Positions 15,311-23,424 are shown, numbered from the stretch's first letter. The stretch: DNA of 29,223 nt from an uncultured Oscillospiraceae bacterium (GCA_910588635.1 CAJUPW010000033.1:1-29223), one strand, 5' to 3'. Program-made: numbers and translations. The notes: generated by a model from the letters alone, not told the origin.

Positions 15311-16567
15311 ATGGGAATGACAATGACGCAGAAAATTCTGGCGAAACACGCCGGGCTGGACAAGGTGGAGCCAGGCCAGCTCATCGAGGCCAGGCTGGAC
15401 CTGGTGCTGGGCAACGACATCACCACCCCCGTGGCCATCACCGAGTTTGAGAAGGCGGGCTTCACCCAGGTCTTTGACCGGGACAAGATCGCCATTGTTC
15501 TGGACCACTACACCCCCTGTAAGGACATCAAGTCCGCCCAGCTGTGTAAGCAGGCTCGGGAGTTTGCCCGCAAGCACCAAATTACCAACTTCTTCGACGT
15601 GGGACAGATGGGGGTGGAGCACGCCCTCCTGCCCGAGAAGGGGCTGGCCGCCCCCGGAGAAGTGATTATCGGCGCCGACTCCCATACCTGCACCTACGGA
15701 GCTCTGGGAGCCTTCTCCACCGGCGTGGGCTCCACCGACATGGCCGCCGGCATGGCCACCGGCCTGCTGTGGTTCAAGGTGCCCTCCGCCATCAAGGTTA
15801 CTCTGAAGGGCAGGCTCCAGCCCCATGTGTCCGGCAAGGACGTGATTCTCCACCTGATTGGCCAGATCGGCGTGGACGGGGCCCTGTACCAGTCCCTGGA
15901 GTTCGCAGGTGAGGGGGTGGCCAGCCTCACCATGGACGACCGCTTCACCATCTCCAACATGGCCATCGAGGCCGGCGGCAAGAACGGCATCTTCCCCGTG
16001 GACGAAAAGACCATGGAGTACATCAACGGCCGGGTGTCCCGCCCCTGCGAGGCGTTTTCCGCCGACCCGGACGCCGTCTACGACCGGGAGGTGGTCATCG
16101 ACCTGAACAAGCTGGAGCCCACCGTGGCCTTGCCGCACCTGCCGGAGAACACCAGGGTGGTGTCCGAAGTGGCGGGCGCCCCCATCAACCAGGTGGTCAT
16201 CGGCTCCTGCACCAACGGCCGCATCGGCGACCTGCGCATTGCCGCCGCCATCATGAAGGGCAGGAAGGTGGCCCCCAATGTGCGCTGCGTGGTCATCCCC
16301 GCCACCCAGGAGATCGTGCTCCAGGCCATGGCCGAGGGCCTGATCCAGACCTTTATTGAGGCGGGCGCGGCGGTGTCCACCCCCACCTGCGGCCCCTGCC
16401 TGGGCGGCCACATGGGCGTGATGGCCGAGGGGGAGCGCACCGTCTCCACCACCAACCGCAACTTTGTGGGCCGCATGGGCCACACCACCTCTGAGATCAT
16501 CCTGGCTTCCCCCGCCGTGGCCGCCGCCTCCGCCATTGCCGGCTGCGTGGCCGACCCCAGAGCGTAA
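15311..16567 (+). CDS. leuC: 3-isopropylmalate dehydratase large subunit
   Basis: Isomerises 2- to 3-isopropylmalate; catalytic subunit of an aconitase-fold enzyme with a 4Fe-4S cluster. 418 aa, the compact bacterial/archaeal-type LeuC. Cluster ligands Cys300 (IGSCTNGR), Cys360 and Cys363 (TPTCGPCLGG) are present, as are GADSHTCTYGALG (122-134) and STGVGSTD. The ATG follows GGAGG by ten bases. It is 18 bases before leuD, with which it forms the heterodimer. Oxygen-labile cluster, consistent with an anaerobe. Confidence 0.97.
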   Translation: MGMTMTQKILAKHAGLDKVEPGQLIEARLDLVLGNDITTPVAITEFEKAGFTQVFDRDKIAIVLDHYTPCKDIKSAQLCKQAREFARKHQITNFFDVGQMGVEHALLPEKGLAAPGEVIIGADSHTCTYGALGAFSTGVGSTDMAAGMATGLLWFKVPSAIKVTLKGRLQPHVSGKDVILHLIGQIGVDGALYQSLEFAGEGVASLTMDDRFTISNMAIEAGGKNGIFPVDEKTMEYINGRVSRPCEAFSADPDAVYDREVVIDLNKLEPTVALPHLPENTRVVSEVAGAPINQVVIGSCTNGRIGDLRIAAAIMKGRKVAPNVRCVVIPATQEIVLQAMAEGLIQTFIEAGAAVSTPTCGPCLGGHMGVMAEGERTVSTTNRNFVGRMGHTTSEIILASPAVAAASAIAGCVADPRA

Positions 16568-16585
16568 GAGAAAGGAGCGAATACG

Positions 16586-17071
16586 ATGAAAGTTTACAAA
16601 TACGGCGCCAATGTGGACACCGATGTCATCATCCCGGCGCGGCACCTGAACGACCCCTCCCCGGCGGCCCTGGCCTCCCACTGCATGGAGGACATCGACG
16701 AAAAATTCGCCTCCACGGTAGAGGCGGGGGACATCATCGTGGCCGGGCCCAACTTCGGCTGCGGATCCAGCCGGGAGCACGCTCCTCTGGCCATCAAGTC
16801 CTGCGGAGTGAAGTGCGTCATCGCCCCCTCCTTTGCCCGCATCTTCTACCGTAACGCCATCAACATCGGCTTCCCCATCGTGGAGTGCCCCCAGGCCGCC
16901 GAGGAGATTCAGGCGGGCGACCAGGTGGAGGTGGACTTTGCCACCGGCGTCATCACCGATGTGACCACCGGGAAGACCTACAAGGCCGCCCCTTTCCCAG
17001 AGTTCATTGATGGCATTATCCGGAGCGGCGGGCTGCTCAACTCTCTGAAGGAGAGAGGAGTTGCGAAGTAA
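16586..17071 (+). CDS. leuD: 3-isopropylmalate dehydratase small subunit
   Basis: Swivel-domain partner of LeuC, 161 aa. Shows VDTDVIIPARHL (substrate loop), GPNFGCGSSREHAP (the conserved active-site motif with Ser-Arg) and SFARIFYRNAINIGFP. The compact length agrees with the compact LeuC. The Shine-Dalgarno is AAAGGAG. Its stop codon overlaps the next start by one base. Confidence 0.97.
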   Translation: MKVYKYGANVDTDVIIPARHLNDPSPAALASHCMEDIDEKFASTVEAGDIIVAGPNFGCGSSREHAPLAIKSCGVKCVIAPSFARIFYRNAINIGFPIVECPQAAEEIQAGDQVEVDFATGVITDVTTGKTYKAAPFPEFIDGIIRSGGLLNSLKERGVAK

Positions 17072-17391
17072 TGCCGGCTATCGTCATCAGTATGGATTCC
17101 CGGAAGATGGAGAACCCAGACCTGGATATCCGCTATCTCCTGCCCGACCGAATCGAGGAGTGGTCCGGGGGCGCGGTGTCGGACGATGGTTATGACTATA
17201 TGGACGAGGAGGGTCATATCCTGGGTGTCTGGCTGGAGACCGAGAACGCGGAGAGCTGGTGGCCCAAAATCGTGGAGCTTCTGAAAACCGAGAAGTTTTG
17301 TGAAAATGACCTGTCCCGCTCCGCCCTGGTGCTGATTTCTGAGGAGTCAGGCGCGGAGTTTGAGAAGTGCCGCCAGGTCTGGCCGGAGTGA
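17071..17391 (+). CDS. Unknown 106-aa protein inside the leu operon
   Basis: Start ATG overlaps the leuD stop (TAATG), so it is translationally coupled. It is acidic, with no signal or membrane segment. Features: an N-terminal strand PAIVISMD, then LDIRYLLPDRIEEWSGGAV, a YDYMDEEG turn and WWPKIVELLKTEKF. Not assigned to a named family. The short alpha/beta form, acidity and position beside an immunity-like gene are typical of immunity or antitoxin proteins, but this is inference from context. It is not a known leucine-pathway protein. Confidence 0.75.
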   Translation: MPAIVISMDSRKMENPDLDIRYLLPDRIEEWSGGAVSDDGYDYMDEEGHILGVWLETENAESWWPKIVELLKTEKFCENDLSRSALVLISEESGAEFEKCRQVWPE

Positions 17392-17811
17392 GTGATGATG
17401 GACCAGGAAGCGGTTCAGCTTGTGCTGGATTTTGCGCGGGAAATGAACGAACTTCAAACCGCATTTTATCCCAAGCTCAGGCAGGATGGAGCAAATACGG
17501 CTCAGGTATTTGGACAGTACCAGGCCCAGGCGGACGCGGTCTATGCCCGTTACCTGACCCGGCGGAAACGAAATTATTCCTATGGTATCAGTGCTCCCCC
17601 CTTTTTCCAGGGCGTGACGGACAGCGCCCGGTTTACCGTGGAGCGGGTGAAAAACCGCTGGGTGGTGGAAGTCCTGATCGAGGAAGTGACAAGGGACTTT
17701 CGGTTCAGTCTGGTGTACCGCGGCGGCGAGTGGCGTATTGACAGCTTCAAACAGCGTTATCACTCCATCGGCCGTGAAATTATCTATGGGTGGCTGTACG
17801 GAAATTTTTGA
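17392..17811 (+). CDS. Probable NTF2-fold immunity-like protein
   Basis: About 139 aa; start could be GTG 17392, ATG 17395 or ATG 17398, all directly after the previous stop. The N-terminal helix (AVQLVLDFAREMNELQTAFYPK), the YARYLTRRKRNYSYG segment, SAPPFFQG, and the beta-hairpin ending FRFSLVYRGGEWRIDSFKQRY resemble NTF2-fold immunity proteins, which neutralise polymorphic toxins. No toxin gene is in the window, so it would be an orphan immunity gene or a domesticated relative. It lies 23 bases before leuB in the same direction. Confidence 0.65.
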   Translation: MMMDQEAVQLVLDFAREMNELQTAFYPKLRQDGANTAQVFGQYQAQADAVYARYLTRRKRNYSYGISAPPFFQGVTDSARFTVERVKNRWVVEVLIEEVTRDFRFSLVYRGGEWRIDSFKQRYHSIGREIIYGWLYGNF

Positions 17812-17834
17812 AGGTTTGAAAGGAAGAAAGACCT

Positions 17835-18902
17835 ATGAACTATAAAATTGCCCTCATCAAGGGCGACGGAATCGGCCCCGAAGTGGTGGGGGAGGCCGTC
17901 AAGGTGATGGACGCCATCGGTGAGAAGTTCGGCCACACCTTTGAATATACCGATATTCTCATGGGCGGCTGCGCCATCGACGAGGTGGGCAGGAGCTATC
18001 CAGAGGGCACGGCGGAGAAGTGCAGAGCCTGCGACGCGGTGCTGCTGGGGGCGGTGGGCGGACCCAGGTGGGGCCACTCCACCGACCCGGATAAGCGCCC
18101 TGAGACCGCCTTGCTGTCCATCCGCAGGGACCTGGGGCTGTACGCCAACCTGCGGCCCGCCGCTCTGCGGCCCGCCCTGGCGGAGTCCTGCCCCCTGAAA
18201 AACGACAAGGGGATCGACCTGATGATCGTCCGGGAGCTGACGGGCGGGGTGTACTTCGGCAAGAGGGACCGCTATCAGACCGAGGACCGGGGGGAGGAGG
18301 CCAGCGACCTGATGGCCTACTCCGAGAAGGAGATCGAGCGTATCGGCCGGAGGGGCTTTGAGCTGGCCCGCCTGCGGGGGAAGAAGCTGGCCAGCGTGGA
18401 CAAGGCCAACGTGCTGGAGACCTCCCGGCTGTGGCGGCAGGTGATGCACCGGCTGGCGGAGGAGTACTCCGACGTGGAGTATGAGGACGTGCTGGTGGAC
18501 AACGCCGCCATGCAGCTGGTGCGGGACCCGGGGCAGTTTGACGTAGTGGTCACCGAGAACATGTTCGGGGATATCCTCTCCGACGAGGCCTCCATGATTA
18601 CCGGCTCCATCGGCCTGCTGCCCTCCGCCTCCATCGGCGACGCCGCCCCGGGCCTGTACGAGCCCATCCACGGCTCCGCCCCTGATATCGCCGGCCAGGA
18701 CAAGGCCAACCCCATTGCCGCCATTTTGTCCGTGGCCATGATGTTCCGCTACTCCTTCGACCTGCCCGCCGAGGCCAGGGCTATCGAGACGGCGGTAGAC
18801 GCCGTGCTCAACGAGGGCTGGCGCACCGCCGACATTGCCAAGCCAGGCGATGCAGTGGTCGGCACCCTGAAAATGGGCGAGCTGATCCGCGCAAAACTAT
18901 AA
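17835..18902 (+). CDS. leuB: 3-isopropylmalate dehydrogenase
   Basis: Oxidatively decarboxylates 3-isopropylmalate with NAD+, giving 2-ketoisocaproate. 355 aa, usual length. Motifs: IKGDGIGPEV (N terminus), LLGAVGGP (70-77 region), YANLRPA, VRELTGGVYFG, the substrate lysine region DKANVLE, DVLVDNAAMQL, TENMFGDILSDEAS and the NAD loop EPIHGSAPDIAGQDKANP. The Shine-Dalgarno is AAAGGAAG. Last gene of the leuC-leuD-106 aa-139 aa-leuB unit. Confidence 0.97.
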   Translation: MNYKIALIKGDGIGPEVVGEAVKVMDAIGEKFGHTFEYTDILMGGCAIDEVGRSYPEGTAEKCRACDAVLLGAVGGPRWGHSTDPDKRPETALLSIRRDLGLYANLRPAALRPALAESCPLKNDKGIDLMIVRELTGGVYFGKRDRYQTEDRGEEASDLMAYSEKEIERIGRRGFELARLRGKKLASVDKANVLETSRLWRQVMHRLAEEYSDVEYEDVLVDNAAMQLVRDPGQFDVVVTENMFGDILSDEASMITGSIGLLPSASIGDAAPGLYEPIHGSAPDIAGQDKANPIAAILSVAMMFRYSFDLPAEARAIETAVDAVLNEGWRTADIAKPGDAVVGTLKMGELIRAKL

Positions 18903-18910
18903 AATACCAG

Positions 18911-18936
18911 AACCGGAGGCACATGGCCTCCGGTTT
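18911..18936 (+). terminator. Terminator after leuB
   Basis: AACCGGAGGC (18911-18920) and GCCTCCGGTT (18926-18935), 10-bp stem, 5-nt loop, followed by an A/T-rich run. Confidence 0.8.
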
Positions 18937-19027
18937 ATAAATTTCACCTGAAAAGCCAGGGGTTGGAACGGTGAGAACCGATTCAATCGGGGGGTCCTTA
19001 AAGTTCTGTGAAAATTTTCCTCAAGGG

Positions 19028-19056
19028 TGGCAAACAAGGGGAAAATGCGTTATAAT
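19028..19056 (+). promoter_or_regulatory. Likely purB promoter
   Basis: Perfect TATAAT at 19051-19056, with a poor TGGCAA -35 17 bases upstream (19028-19033). About 40 bases before the purB start. Confidence 0.6.
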
Positions 19057-19094
19057 GAAGCGGCAGAAACTCAAAAGAAAAAGAGGACGATGTT

Positions 19095-20531
19095 ATGTCA
19101 ACTGATCGCTATGAGAGCCCTCTCTCCTCCCGCTACGCCAGCGGCGAGATGCAGTACATTTTCTCCCCGGACAAGAAATTTTCCACCTGGCGCCGTCTGT
19201 GGGTGGCCCTGGCCCGGGCGGAGATGGAGCTGGGCCTGCCCGTTACCCAGGAGCAGGTGGAAGAGCTGGAGGCCCACATCACCGATATCGACTATGAGAG
19301 GGCCGCCCAGTGGGAGAAGAAGCTGCGCCACGACGTGATGGCCCACGTCCACACCTACGGCGAGCTGTGCCCCAAGGCCATGCCCATTATCCACCTGGGG
19401 GCGACAAGCTGCTATGTGGGGGACAACACCGACGTGATCCTTATGCGGGAGGGGCTGGAGCTGGTCCGGGACAAGGCGGTCCGGGTGCTGGCCCATTTAG
19501 CGGACTTTGCCGGCAAGTACAAGACTCTGCCCACCCTGGGCTTTACCCACTTCCAGGCCGCTCAGCTGGTCACCGTGGGCAAGCGGGCCGCGTTGTGGAT
19601 GAACGAGCTGCTCATGGACCTGGAGGAGATCGACCACCGCGTCTCCACCCTGGCCCTGCGGGGGGTGAAGGGCACCACCGGGACCCAGGCCTCCTTCCTG
19701 GAGCTGTTCGAGGGGGACCACGAAAAAGTACGCCTGCTGGAGGAGAAGGTGGCCCGGGAGATGGGGTTCACAGCCGTGGTCCCGGTGAGCGGCCAGACCT
19801 ACTCCCGGAAGATGGACTACAACGTGGTGTCCACCCTGGCCGGAGTGGCCCAGTCGGCCAGCAAATTTGCCACCGACCTGCGGCTGCTGTGCCACCTCAA
19901 GGAGGTGGAGGAGCCTTTTGAAGCCAGCCAGATCGGCTCCTCGGCCATGCCCTACAAGCGCAACCCCATGCGGTGCGAGCGCATCTGCGCCCTGGCCCGG
20001 TATGTGATGGTGGATGCGGGCAACCCGGCTGTTACCGCCGCCACCCAGTGGTTTGAGCGCACCCTGGACGACTCGGCCAACAAGCGCCTCAGCGTCCCGG
20101 AGGCCTTCCTGGCGGTGGATGCCATTCTGAACATCTGGGCCAACGTGGCCGCGGGGCTGGTGGTCCACCCCAAGGTCATTGAGAAGCATGTGATGGAGGA
20201 GCTGCCCTTCATGGCCAGCGAGAACATCCTGATGGACGCCGTCAAGCGGGGGGGTGACCGGCAGGCCCTCCACGAGCGCATCCGGGTGCTGTCCCAGGAG
20301 GCGGGCTGCAATGTGAAGGAGCTGGGCCTGGCCAACAACCTCATCGAGCTGATGGCCGCCGACCCGGCCTTCGGCATGACGAAGGAGGAGCTGTCCGCCC
20401 ACCTGGACCCGACCGCCTACATTGGCCGCTGCGGCGAGCAGGTGGAGGAGTTCCTGTCCCGGGAGGTGGCCCCCGTGCTGAAGAAGTATGCCGGGGCGCT
20501 GGACCATGGGGACACCGAACTGAAGGTGTAA
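19095..20531 (+). CDS. purB: Adenylosuccinate lyase
   Basis: Cleaves adenylosuccinate to AMP and SAICAR to AICAR in purine synthesis, releasing fumarate. 478 aa, the longer form closer to eukaryotic-type enzymes. Fumarase/aspartase-superfamily signature SSAMPYKRNP at about residues 293-302, with TSCYVGDNTD (catalytic His-containing HLGATSC region, about 93-105), TLGFTHFQAAQ and KGTTGTQASF. Homotetramer in the family. The ATG was chosen for position after the AAGAGGACG site. It is followed within 21 bases by the AI-2E-type transporter. Confidence 0.97.
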   Translation: MSTDRYESPLSSRYASGEMQYIFSPDKKFSTWRRLWVALARAEMELGLPVTQEQVEELEAHITDIDYERAAQWEKKLRHDVMAHVHTYGELCPKAMPIIHLGATSCYVGDNTDVILMREGLELVRDKAVRVLAHLADFAGKYKTLPTLGFTHFQAAQLVTVGKRAALWMNELLMDLEEIDHRVSTLALRGVKGTTGTQASFLELFEGDHEKVRLLEEKVAREMGFTAVVPVSGQTYSRKMDYNVVSTLAGVAQSASKFATDLRLLCHLKEVEEPFEASQIGSSAMPYKRNPMRCERICALARYVMVDAGNPAVTAATQWFERTLDDSANKRLSVPEAFLAVDAILNIWANVAAGLVVHPKVIEKHVMEELPFMASENILMDAVKRGGDRQALHERIRVLSQEAGCNVKELGLANNLIELMAADPAFGMTKEELSAHLDPTAYIGRCGEQVEEFLSREVAPVLKKYAGALDHGDTELKV

Positions 20532-20552
20532 GAAAGGATAGGAGAAAATACC

Positions 20553-21821
20553 ATGAAACGAGAGAACCGGGGTCCCTATCTGGCGATGGGGCTGACCGCT
20601 TTCGCGGTAATCGCGGCTTCGCTGCTGCTGTTTTTCATGCTGTTCCACATGAAGGAGGTTACTGGCTTCCTGAGCACGCTGGGCGTGATTCTGCGTCCCA
20701 TCTTTATGGGGGCGGTGATTGCCTTTCTGCTGCTGCCCGTCCACCGGGCGATTTTGAGGTTCCTTATGGCAATGACCACCGACAAGCGGAAGGCCGACCA
20801 CCGCAATGTGGCCTTTCTCAACTTTATCGCCATCATTCTCAGTCTGCTGCTGGCCCTGTTCCTCATCTATCTGCTGATGGCCATGGTGTTCCCCCAGGTC
20901 TATGCCAGTATTGTGGGACTGATCCAGTCCATCCCCGACTACATTGAGGTGGTTCAGGTCTGGCTCCAGACCTTCTTTGAGGATAACCCGGATATCCAGT
21001 CCGCGGTCATGTCCGTCTATACCTCCTCCGCCGCCTCTCTGGAGCAGTGGCTGAACTCCGACATCCTGCCCAACCTGGAGTCGGTGTCCACCACCTTCCA
21101 GTGGGTGCGCACCACCATCTGGCCCAACTTTACCGGCATGATGGCCGGGGTGTCCGGGGTGCTGCTGGGCTTTCTGGTGCTGGTGAAGGACCTGCTTATC
21201 GCCGTCATCGTGTCGGTCTACCTCCTGGCCCGCAAGGATGTCTTTGCCGCCCAGAGCAAGAAGATTGTCTACAGCCTTTTCCGGACGGATATCGCCGACC
21301 TGCTGGTGGACGAGGTCCGCAGCGCCTACAAGATTATGAGCGGCTTCATCAACGGCAAGCTGGTGGATTCCCTGATTATCGGCGTGATCTGCTTTATATG
21401 CTGCAGCCTGTTCAAGTTCCCCTACCCGGCGCTGGTGGCTACCATCGTGGGGGTGACCAACATCATCCCCTTCTTCGGGCCCTTTATCGGGGCGGTGCCC
21501 TGCGGGCTGCTGATTTTCCTGGTCAGCCCCCTCCAGGCGGTTTACTTTGCCATTTTCATCCTGGTGCTCCAGCAGTTCGACGGCAACATTCTGGGCCCCA
21601 AGATTCTGGGCGAGACCACCGGCCTGGCCTCCTTCTGGGTGCTGTTCTCCATCCTGCTGTTCGGCGGGCTGTTCGGCTTCGCCGGGATGGTGCTGGGGGT
21701 GCCCGTATTCGCCATGATCTACAGTGTGGTCAGCCGGACAGTGGCCCACGGCCTGCGCGCCCGAAACCTGCCCGTGGAGACGGAGGAGTACATGGGCAAG
21801 ACAGGACCGATGGCCCGATAA
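20553..21821 (+). CDS. AI-2E/PerM-family membrane transporter
   Basis: Polytopic membrane protein of 422 aa with about eight hydrophobic segments: two at the N terminus (about 11-32 and 46-65), one near 90-115, a long central soluble part (about 120-200), and a C-terminal cluster. The family signature is clear: VTNIIPFFGPFIG and FDGNILGPKILGETTGL. Members export small molecules or ions (AI-2, Na+/H+ exchange have been reported for some); the substrate here is unknown. Shine-Dalgarno is AGGATAGGAG. Cotranscribed with purB by spacing; it ends at a strong hairpin. Confidence 0.92.
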   Translation: MKRENRGPYLAMGLTAFAVIAASLLLFFMLFHMKEVTGFLSTLGVILRPIFMGAVIAFLLLPVHRAILRFLMAMTTDKRKADHRNVAFLNFIAIILSLLLALFLIYLLMAMVFPQVYASIVGLIQSIPDYIEVVQVWLQTFFEDNPDIQSAVMSVYTSSAASLEQWLNSDILPNLESVSTTFQWVRTTIWPNFTGMMAGVSGVLLGFLVLVKDLLIAVIVSVYLLARKDVFAAQSKKIVYSLFRTDIADLLVDEVRSAYKIMSGFINGKLVDSLIIGVICFICCSLFKFPYPALVATIVGVTNIIPFFGPFIGAVPCGLLIFLVSPLQAVYFAIFILVLQQFDGNILGPKILGETTGLASFWVLFSILLFGGLFGFAGMVLGVPVFAMIYSVVSRTVAHGLRARNLPVETEEYMGKTGPMAR

Positions 21822-21827
21822 AACATG

Positions 21828-21860
21828 AACCGCCCGCCCCCTGACCGGGGGCGGGCGGTT
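21828..21860. terminator. Convergent terminator (copy 1 of duplicated hairpin)
   Basis: 14-bp perfect GC stem (21828-21841 with 21847-21860), 5-nt loop TGACC. It serves the AI-2E gene on plus and the small membrane protein on minus. Nearly the same hairpin recurs at 22365-22389. Confidence 0.85.
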
Positions 21861-21865
21861 GGTCA

Positions 21866-22255
21866 TTATGGCTCATTTTCTTCCGGCAGGTCCTTTAGAT
21901 GAAGCAGTTCGGGAGAGAAATTGTAGATAATGTAGATAAAAGAATGGATACAGTTGACAAGGACGATATACAGTACAAGGCCTTGGGTTGCCGGTACAGG
22001 CAAAGAGAGGGAGCGAAACAGTAAATCGAAGACATCAAGAAAATGGAGCAGAAAGAGCCCGGTGATTAGGGAACGGTAGATATTGGGAAGCCGGCTAAAA
22101 AGTGATATGCCTTTGCCGATAGCCAGATACTTGGGTATTGCGCCGGTCAAGAGGATAATGAGCAATTGGACGTAGAAGGGAACCTTTACAAAATAAAGGA
22201 GAAGCAAAGCGGCGCATACCAGCGGAAAACAGATGACAGAGGAAATTTTGCGCAT
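21866..22255 (-). CDS. Small four-helix membrane protein, paralog 1
   Basis: Not recognised. 129 aa from the ATG at 22255. This start is chosen because it sits where the aligned start of the secreted-protein gene at 23344 lies relative to the shared leader; the longer frame to 22300 runs through that leader. Four hydrophobic segments, about 7-22, 24-40, 60-80 and 92-110, then a charged tail SPELLHLKDLPEENEP. The last 13 residues (LLHLKDLPEENEP) are identical to the end of the neighbouring paralog. Lower GC than its neighbours. Small size and helix number are compatible with an immunity, transport-accessory or signalling protein, but no function is assigned. Confidence 0.75.
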   Translation of the reverse strand: MRKISSVICFPLVCAALLLLYFVKVPFYVQLLIILLTGAIPKYLAIGKGISLFSRLPNIYRSLITGLFLLHFLDVFDLLFRSLSLPVPATQGLVLYIVLVNCIHSFIYIIYNFSPELLHLKDLPEENEP

Positions 22256-22266
22256 ATAGTACACCG

Positions 22267-22313
22267 TTACCTTTCTGCCGCTGGTGCGGCGTATGCTCAT
22301 ATGTGTGGATAGG
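22267..22313 (-). repeat. 47-bp leader repeat, copy 1
   Basis: Differs at only three positions from 23355-23401. On the minus strand it runs up to just before a start codon and contains a GCCGC-NNNN-GCGGC hairpin and AAAGGTAA. It precedes the four-helix membrane protein at 21866-22255. Confidence 0.85.
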
Positions 22314-22364
22314 ATGGGTGCTGTGATTTGCTGTTGGTCACTGGGACTTTGTTGTTATAATCCT

Positions 22365-22389
22365 GCCCGCCCCCTGACCGGGGGCGGGC
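22365..22389 (-). terminator. Duplicated GC hairpin, copy 2
   Basis: 10-bp stem GCCCGCCCCC / GGGGGCGGGC with loop TGACC, matching the core of 21828-21860. It follows the second four-helix gene on the minus strand and was evidently duplicated with that gene. Confidence 0.75.
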
Positions 22390-22398
22390 GGTTGGTCA

Positions 22399-22833
22399 TT
22401 ATGGCTCGTTTTCTTCTGGCAGGTCCTTCAAGTGCAGTAAATCAGGGTGGAATTGATATATTACCAAGATAAAACAGTTGACGCTGTTAATACATGTGAA
22501 CCCTAATATAAAGCCGCTGTTTGCCGGCTGGCTCATAAAAATACCTACGATCACGACTATTAGGGTTCCGATAAGAATGGCTGAATAATATGGGACCCGC
22601 TGTAGGAACCGGCGGTAATTGTCTAGCCCGTGGACGATCTGTCCGGGCAGCCATCCAGAGAATATGACCAAAGGAAAGCAAATATAAATTGGAACATTAA
22701 TGCACCAAACAAGTACCGCAAGAATGCAATCCGCCAGAAAACAGAGCACTGCAAATGTTTTTTTATTAACTGTAACCACCTCCAGATAATTCGGGGCATA
22801 AAAGGATAGGGTACAAACATGAATAAGCGGCAT
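22399..22833 (-). CDS. Small four-helix membrane protein, paralog 2, start uncertain
   Basis: Frame of 144 aa; homologous part begins about residue 22. It has four hydrophobic segments and ends HPDLLHLKDLPEENEP, the last 13 residues identical to paralog 1, while the remainder has diverged strongly. A good GGAGG lies before the homologous part, but the aligned start codon reads ATA instead of ATG. The only upstream ATG (22833) has no ribosome binding site, and a GTG at 22779 overlaps the GGAGG. The gene may be poorly expressed or silent. Coordinates give the longest frame. Confidence 0.6.
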   Translation of the reverse strand: MPLIHVCTLSFYAPNYLEVVTVNKKTFAVLCFLADCILAVLVWCINVPIYICFPLVIFSGWLPGQIVHGLDNYRRFLQRVPYYSAILIGTLIVVIVGIFMSQPANSGFILGFTCINSVNCFILVIYQFHPDLLHLKDLPEENEP

Positions 22834-22846
22834 GTATTTTGTGGTT

Positions 22847-23344
22847 TTATTTCAAGCGATACGATGTTAAATAAGGCTCTTCACTGTCTCCTAAGTAGTC
22901 AAAAAGGAATTGCACCCAAGTATCTGTTGCAACTTTGTTGCTCGGATCAAGGGAGTCAACTTTATATTTGATCTTATAGCGGGTTTTGACAATATAATCC
23001 CCTACACGTGCTGTTGGATTTCCATTACAGGCAAAGGATATTAATTCGTTCATCGCAAAATTGACTGCAACGCCAGTGATTGGATTAGCGCCGGAGGCAA
23101 AAACACCCATCGCTGCTGAAATGGCATTTTGAAGGTGTTGGTTAGTCGCAGCATCCTGTTCTGTAATTGTAATTGTTGTAGTTTTGAAATAATCAGTATA
23201 TTCCGTAACATAATAATACCGGTTCGGGCTCCGGAAAATGGTGCTGCTGTCATCTTGGGGCTGTGTGCCCGCGGCGGAAGCGCCAGGAATCACTGAAACC
23301 ATCATAACAAGGGCCAGGAGCAAAGTCAACATTTTCTTTTTCAT
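22847..23344 (-). CDS. Secreted protein of unknown function (165 aa)
   Basis: Not recognised. A clear signal peptide: MKKK, hydrophobic core LTLLLALVMMVSVIP and an ASA-A cleavage site near residue 24. The mature protein of about 140 residues has a Tyr/Thr-rich part (RYYYVTEYTDYFKTTTITI) and a Gly/Ala-rich helix-like stretch (about 73-100, AISAAMGVFASGANPITGV). Only one Cys in the mature part. Start at 23344, eight bases after AAGG and immediately after a copy of the 47-bp leader. Low GC. Could be an exported peptide-like effector or a cell-surface protein; the hydrophobic stretch is reminiscent of membrane-active peptides but this is not evidence of activity. Confidence 0.75.
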   Translation of the reverse strand: MKKKMLTLLLALVMMVSVIPGASAAGTQPQDDSSTIFRSPNRYYYVTEYTDYFKTTTITITEQDAATNQHLQNAISAAMGVFASGANPITGVAVNFAMNELISFACNGNPTARVGDYIVKTRYKIKYKVDSLDPSNKVATDTWVQFLFDYLGDSEEPYLTSYRLK

Positions 23345-23354
23345 TTTACAGACC

Positions 23355-23401
23355 TTACCTTTCTGCCGCTGATGCGGCGCATACTCATATGTGTGGATAG
23401 G
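23355..23401 (-). repeat. 47-bp leader repeat, copy 2
   Basis: Matches 22267-22313 with three mismatches. On the minus strand it lies directly upstream of the 165-aa secreted protein gene. Confidence 0.85.
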
Positions 23402-23424
23402 GTGTTCTGCTGTGGTTTTCTGTC

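Noticed and set aside
15287..16780. 497-codon open frame on the minus strand
   Set aside because: Antisense to leuC and the start of leuD, whose catalytic motifs are intact; the composition is that of a shadow frame.
19497..21866. 789-codon open frame on the minus strand
   Set aside because: It lies opposite purB and the AI-2E-type gene, which both have full family signatures. Its His/Gln/Gly-rich composition is typical of antisense reading of GC-rich codons.
22847..23344. Bacteriocin precursor
   Set aside because: The Gly/Ala-rich stretch is suggestive, but the protein has a Sec-type signal peptide, a long mature part and no double-glycine leader or dedicated exporter nearby. It is listed as unknown secreted instead.
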